Origin: Bactrocera neohumeralis
Lineage: Eukaryota > Arthropoda > Insecta > Diptera > Tephritidae
Assembly: GCF_024586455.1 (NCBI RefSeq)
Contig: NC_065922.1
Location: 21,014,089-21,078,088 of the forward strand
Length of the DNA: 64,000 nt
Reading direction: 5' to 3'
A program made the translations under genes and the position numbers. Of this stretch, positions 58,742-64,000 are shown in pieces. The number at the start of each line of letters is the position of its first letter. The first letter of the stretch is position 1. Under the pieces are notes generated by a model, which made no database searches, was not told the DNA's origin, and saw only the letters and a list, made by a program, of their open reading frames with translations.

Positions 58742-60639
58742 AAATAATGAGCTGAAGAAGATAGCAGAAGATAAGCCAGCCGACTGTAGTAAGAAGTTAG
58801 GTTAATTAATTTTCATGGTAATTTTATACACACTCAAGCTTACATACGTAGAAAGCGTCTTATGTAAGTAGCATACTTTTAGTGCCCTCAAACAAATTTG
58901 CGTAACTCCGTTTTCGAAAATAATTAGCTGTAATTTCCGTGCAGGCAAAGTAAATGAAAACGCAGGAGAAAATTAACTGACTTCAGCGAAAAGCTTTTGT
59001 ATTCTTCTGAGGCGAATGAAGGCCTCCCATTATAAATATGGCATTGAGTTTTGCTTAAGGCGTACACATTTGTATATATATACATATATGAAGGCAGATA
59101 TTTTAAAGAACAGAAAACTGAATGAGTGATGAATATTTGTATTAGAAATGTTTTTCTTGAACCTCGAATTGATGTTAAAAGGTCAGATAACGCATGGGAG
59201 AAAAAGTGCAAGATCACAGTTTTAACATAACACATAATATCACAATAAATAAACAGTAAATGCAATAAAAGTGAATCAACTCAGGGCTTCGAAAAATAAC
59301 ATTGTTATGCATTTTTCTGTTAATTTGGTAAATTTTATATTATTGCATACTCAAGGTCATAAATTAAATTTAAATAATTTTGTATTTAGATAGTGACGAA
59401 AAATTGCTATTTTCTATTTTATTTCATGTCTGTTCATTTTAATTGCTTATTTGAAGTATTTAAATTAACTTTCGACTAAAATATCTAAACATCATTTAAA
59501 GCGAAATATTTCAAATTTTCTGCCAAGGCATTATCACTTATTCAAAAATTCCACACTTGGAAAGTTAAAAAATATTTTAAGCCAAATTAGAAAACTAAAA
59601 CTAAATGAAACAGCAGACAATTTATCAAAGTATTTTTTCTACCCTATTTAAAAAATAAACCCGTATAAAATATTCTGGCACGCAAATATAAACAAATTTA
59701 ATTTTCTTTCATTTTCAGTTGGTATCCTCTAAACAGATTGCTAACTATTTTATTTTTACCGTAAATGTGCAATATCACGCAGCTTCAATTATCACCACCT
59801 CGTAATTCTTAGTCTGAGCCAAAAAGAGTTAAAGTGATATCTGGCAAACTGTGGACGTCAGTAGAGGTTGTGTGAAAATATTTAATGGGAAAATGGAAAA
59901 ACGTGCAAAAAGCCACAGCTATCACAATGTAAAGAAACCGAATGTTGGGAAGGTGTACTCACTAATATCTTCTATGCAAATATTTCCCCACATGCATTAA
60001 TAATATCTTACATTCAAACCAAATGAAAAACTAAGTTTTAATATCATTTTAATTGGAAGACATTACCCAAATAGATCCTTGAAATGCAAAGAAGAAAACT
60101 TAATGCTTATTATAGAGCAGGCGAATATGAGTACATCCCTGTAATATGTACTTTTTACTAATAAAGGAAGAGATAAACTTAATTTGAAATTTTGCTTTCA
60201 TAAATAAGCAGCTCTGTAAAATGGAAGCGCGAAAAGCAGTCATAGCGATTAAATCAATACTTATGGTAGTTTTAAAGAAATATAAGCGGTTTATGTCTGT
60301 GACATTTGTGTATCATGTAAATAAATCCAGATGTGCTCAATATTTTAAACTTTATCTTATTTGTAAATAATATACAAAATGATATATCTGTGTTTATAGA
60401 ATTAAAATAAATTCATTAAGAATCAGCTTTGACACATTTTGACTTAGCCGAAAGTAAATTCTCTTAAATGTGCCAGGGCGTATAAGTAATATGGATTGCA
60501 GAACTTAAGTGACCATTTTTGTAAAGCAGTAAATTCAATATAAAACTATGAATTTTCCAATTTTTAATGGAACTGAGTTGTAAAATTCATAAGAAAAAAA
60601 ATTGCTCTAAAATCGTCAAATTGTAGCGGCGAAAAAATC
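58742..60639. other. AT-rich sequence
   Basis: No gene, RNA or repeat is recognised. An open frame of 113 codons on the minus strand (58,924-59,265) lacks any known domain. Confidence 0.4.
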
Positions 60640-60789
60640 GTAAAAAACCCTTTTGTTGAGTGTTCATTTTCCCACAAAACTTATGAAACGATATATGTTT
60701 TCAAGTAATTAGCAGTGAGATTTGAATTTTTCTATCTGATACCAAAAAAATAGTAAACTATTAGGCAAAAGGCTTTTCCGTTACAATTA
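60640..60789 (-). repeat. 3'-tail fragment of the 42.1 kb transposon-like family
   Basis: Reverse complement of 43,571-43,735 with moderate divergence: ggcttttccgttacaatt, ctatctgatacc and tttcaagtaattagcagtgag are the inverted landmarks. No ORF part is attached. Confidence 0.6.
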
Positions 60790-61298
60790 AGAAAGAACAA
60801 TTTTAACTAGCTGGTTCTAATTCCAACATGAGTTTGCTTTGTTGAAAAAAATTACGTTTTAGAGGCTATATTTTAAACAATTACTTCTAGAGTAAATTGT
60901 ATACCTTTTTTTAGTCTTTTTTTATCAGCAAAATTTAAGTTTTTGTTTTTTTCCAAACTCTTACTTACGAACTTCACAAAGACATTTTATGGTTCACGTT
61001 CGGTTTCCTCACCTGCGGTTCTGTTAACGTTCAACATTGCTTTTTTGTTTATGTTCCATTTCATTGACTTTTGTTTTCATTCTCATTCATTTACATTACT
61101 CTGCTGTCCACCCTTCGCCTTGTACAGCAACTAACAATAAATGGTAAATGGTGAAGCGCTCTGTCCACTGGGCGTATACGTAACAATATTTCATTGTCTA
61201 TAGCGGAGGTGCTGGTAAAGATATATAGCACCTCAAAACAACCAGAAATGCGAACAAATTATTATTCGCAAGAATTTACATAGCTGCATACTGTTTTA
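60790..61298. other. AT-rich sequence
   Basis: No recognisable gene. A cgtatacgtaac motif lies at 61,173-61,184. Confidence 0.4.
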
Positions 61299-62200
61299 CA
61301 AGGTGTGTTCCAAAGTAAACAGGACTTTTTGAATCTAGTGTCCCCTGGTTGCGCCATCTATATGTCGACTGATGCGTTAGACTCTGCTATCTTTATCGAT
61401 TGCCCAGTGAGAATTTCATGACATTTCATCAATTAGAAGAGAAGTTATTGCGTTTTCAGTGTTAGTATGTTTGTGTTATCGGTGCGAAAATGAGCTTCGA
61501 ACAAAGAGCCAACATTAAATTTTGTTTAAAATTGGTAAAACTTTTACCGAAACGTTTCAATTGATGAAACAAGCTTATGGCGATAATTGCCTATCCCGTA
61601 GCAGAGTACACGAGTGGTTTCAACACTTTCAAAGTGATCGTGAGGACATACATAAATGACAATCAACATGTGGATCAATCAAAATCCTTGATCACCGGAA
61701 ATTCCATCGAATCTGTGCGTGAATTCATAAAAATCAGCCGAAATCATCATTGAAATTCATGGAAATGGAATTCAACATCTTCAAAACATCGATTAATTGC
61801 ATTTTGACCGAACATTTGGGCTTACGAAAGGTGTGTGCACGGTTTGTTCTGCATAAACTGACTGAAGACCAAAAATTGCTCAGAATTCAACATTCGATTC
61901 GACGCTTCTGACCTATTATTTTACCAAAAATCACACTTTAACCATTAACCACTCCCCGTATTCACCTGGCATGGCACCGTGCGACTTCTTCCTTTTCGGA
62001 AAAATTAATTTGCTCATGAAAGAAAAGCGTTATGCAGACGTAGAGGCCATTCAAATTGCTTGCACCGGTATACTGTTGGCCATACCGGCCAATGAGCTAA
62101 AACACTCGTTCGACATGCTTTTGGACCATGCAAAAGGCTGTACTGAAGCAGAAGGAGACTATTTTGAATAAAATAAATTGATTTTGCCGAAAAAAACATT
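61299..62200 (+). mobile_element. mariner-type element, sister of the 20.8 kb element, right end lost
   Basis: The left TIR caaggtgtgttccaaagtaaacaggac follows TA (61,297-61,298). The transposase reads from ATG at 61,490: MSFEQRANIKFCLKL, then with a frameshift TFTETFQLMKQAYGDNCLSR and RVHEWFQHFQSDRED. Later come LRKVCARFVLHKLTEDQKLL and RIQHS, and a jump to the RSTL-like segment. The last part (61,971-62,171) is open: MAPCDFFLFGKI, KEKRYADVEAIQIACTGILL and SFDMLLDHAKGC, ending in TAA. The third catalytic Asp (PCD) is kept. The HDNAP catalytic region is deleted. No right TIR is found. Confidence 0.82.
61971..62171 (+). pseudogene. mariner transposase C-terminal fragment
   Basis: 66 codons from MAPCDFFLFGKI to DYFE and stop, the usual C-terminal end of this mariner type. 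It contains the final catalytic Asp. It is preceded by frameshifts and a missing catalytic core, so it is not functional. Confidence 0.78.
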
Positions 62201-62596
62201 TGTTCATGCACATGGTCTAAAAACGAGCTTAAGTCTCTTAGTAGAATAACTTGCAAATGGATAAAAGAACAGTAAGTTGTAAGCTACCGAAAACAATCAA
62301 ACGTTTTTAAAATTGTCTGAAAGAAGATGACTAAAGGCTAAAAAATTAAACCAAAAATAAGATTCAGCTTCCCTTTAAACATGTTCCTTGCTATTTAACT
62401 TTTATCCTCCCGCCAGTTGTTTCACACCCGTTTGCAATTGTCATTGATATAGTTACAGTCTCTGTGATTATATTTATTTATCAATAATTAATATATTTAG
62501 CCTTTGACTTATTTGTTTGGCTTATACTTTCCATTGTGTTACCATTTCCAATTCAAAATGTTTATCACTTTACAAGTGCGCGGATTTTGCATGTCA
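62201..62596. other. AT-rich sequence
   Basis: No recognisable feature. Confidence 0.4.
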
Positions 62597-62760
62597 ATTT
62601 CATATTAATGCCCTGAACAAAGTACGAATATATTAAATTTGCCACGATACCCTATAAAAAAAAATATTTATATGATCAGCATAACGAGCTGCGTCGATTT
62701 AGCCATGTTCGTCTCTCTATCCGCTTGTCTGTCCGTCTTTAAGAAACTGCTCGTCTGTCA
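62597..62760 (-). repeat. F1 repeat fragment, inverted
   Basis: ccctgaacaaagta, tgatcagcataacgagctgcgtcgatttagccatgttcg and cttgtctgtccgtctttaa are the reverse complement of the F1 right half (compare 740-890). The left half is missing. Confidence 0.65.
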
Positions 62761-64000
62761 GAACCGTCAATAACGAATAACTATCATATTAATTCTTAAA
62801 TGTACAAACTGAATGATACGAATCAATATAAAGATCAGTTTATAATATTCTCCCAAATAGGAGGAGTTCGAGGACTTGAACTGAACTGAAAGGAAGCGTA
62901 AGAGAAAACATTATTGGAGAAATTTTAAAAATACACAGAAATTATAACCGAATAGAGATTAATTAAGTTTGAATTCCCTTTCGGTCCTAGCACTCGATGT
63001 AAATTTTAAAACATCATATACATATGTAGTTATAAATATACTATATAAACACTGAATTTATAGTTTCTGAAACTGGAACAATAAATTCTAACAGATGCGT
63101 ATATAGATAAATGTGTCAAAGAGGCAGCAACCCTTATCAAGCTTACATTTTATAGCATTTTACACAATTAAAGTTGTTACAAATTGTTTCCAAATTGATT
63201 AAAATGATATACGCAAGCACATGTACGAATATAAAAATGGCAGTAAATGTTTACACAAGTAAGATTTTCCTTCAAGTTGTCTGTTAAGTGTGAACAAGAA
63301 AAGTTTTGAAACGTTTAAGAGTGAAACGTGCAACAACCTTTCAACAGCTGTTGTGACGCCCTGTACAAGAATACTAAAAATGAAGAGATTGTAGTATGGA
63401 TATTAAAACATATTCTACGCTTCAACAGATCTACAGGCTGTAAACATCATATAACAGTGTGAACAGCAAAATGTAATACATGCTAACATAAAATGATGAA
63501 GCTTCCGTAGAACCGTTGATCGTTTGTTTAACGCAGGACAGCACATCAATAAGGTAATAAAGTTTGGTCGATACATATGTATATGCAAGGTTATATGTTC
63601 GAGGTATGAAACGTGTGTATCAATTTTATGACACATATTTTCACTAGCTAGTATATTACAAATTTACCGTAGTCATTTAATAAACCGGCAAGTAAATTTA
63701 TTTAGTAAAAAAATGTATTCGTATGGCTAGTTATGAGTTATCATAATAAATTTCCCTGAAAATTCAATTTTTATATAATCTTATACAAACATGTATTTCT
63801 ATTTCCAATTTGGTGCTATAAGATAATACTTGAGTATCATGAACACACTTTTTTGAAGTTATTTGAACATACAAATATCATCTAAAGCTCTTTAAGCCAC
63901 TCACAATCAATTTCGGTGTGTTACAGACTTAGAGACAATTATCATTGTTCTTGCGACCATTTTCCAGTTACACGAATTTCACATTTATCTTTGAATTTTA
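62761..64000. other. AT-rich sequence to window end
   Basis: No gene or repeat is recognised. Short open frames lack known domains. Confidence 0.4.

Noticed and set aside
58924..59265. Minus-strand open frame of 113 codons
   Set aside because: Composition looks like chance; no motif, signal or homology recognised.
1..64000. tRNA, rRNA, CRISPR arrays, bacterial-type operons, riboswitches
   Set aside because: None visible. Composition, mariner and RTE elements and the lack of dense coding indicate animal nuclear DNA.

Overview
The window looks like gene-poor, AT-rich nuclear DNA from a higher (schizophoran) fly. A tephritid fruit fly is the best guess, based on the repeat families and mariner types recalled from memory; no database was searched. 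I found no intact host protein gene, rRNA, tRNA or CRISPR array. The stretch is intergenic or intronic and has been shaped by transposons and by one old duplication.

Layout. At 0.3-0.9 kb is a dispersed fly repeat. At 2.0-2.4 kb is the only host-gene-like coding signal: a fragment resembling the N-terminus and start of TM1 of an allatostatin-A-type GPCR, with in-frame stops. At least ten sequence blocks between about 3.5 and 24.4 kb recur in the same order and orientation between about 28.1 and 48.1 kb, offset by about 21-26 kb. I read this as a diverged tandem segmental duplication: unit A runs from about 3 to 27 kb and unit B from about 27 to 52 kb. Most recognisable transposons lie in only one unit, so they probably inserted later. 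One element of about 0.75 kb with CTGGTCACCC inverted ends is shared by both units and probably predates the duplication.

Mobile elements. An RTE-clade non-LTR retrotransposon (APE endonuclease plus reverse transcriptase) occupies 17.8-20.67 kb on the minus strand. It is nearly open, with one internal stop. A separate 5'-truncated RTE 3' end lies just beyond it at 16.88-17.65 kb. A second RTE copy with full-length termini at 55.24-57.93 kb is riddled with small deletions. Four pieces from two related mariner lineages lie at 20.76, 39.12, 58.32 and 61.30 kb, and a rosa-like mariner remnant lies at 38.16 kb. A broken ORF of an uncharacterised arthropod multicopy family lies at 42.1-43.2 kb; its 3' tail recurs inverted at 60.6 kb. 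Other features are a long inverted repeat (24.9-25.5 kb), a set of G-run/TTAA-flanked cryptic elements (9.87, 15.5, 52.6-53.9 kb) and 'gggctaagtt...' type fly repeats (16.3, 27.3, 31.2-32.5, 45.0-46.3 kb).

The elements do not form a host pathway. The most useful leads are the paralogous noncoding blocks, the long hairpin, the deletion-dominated decay of RTE copy 2, and the TTAA/G-run family.
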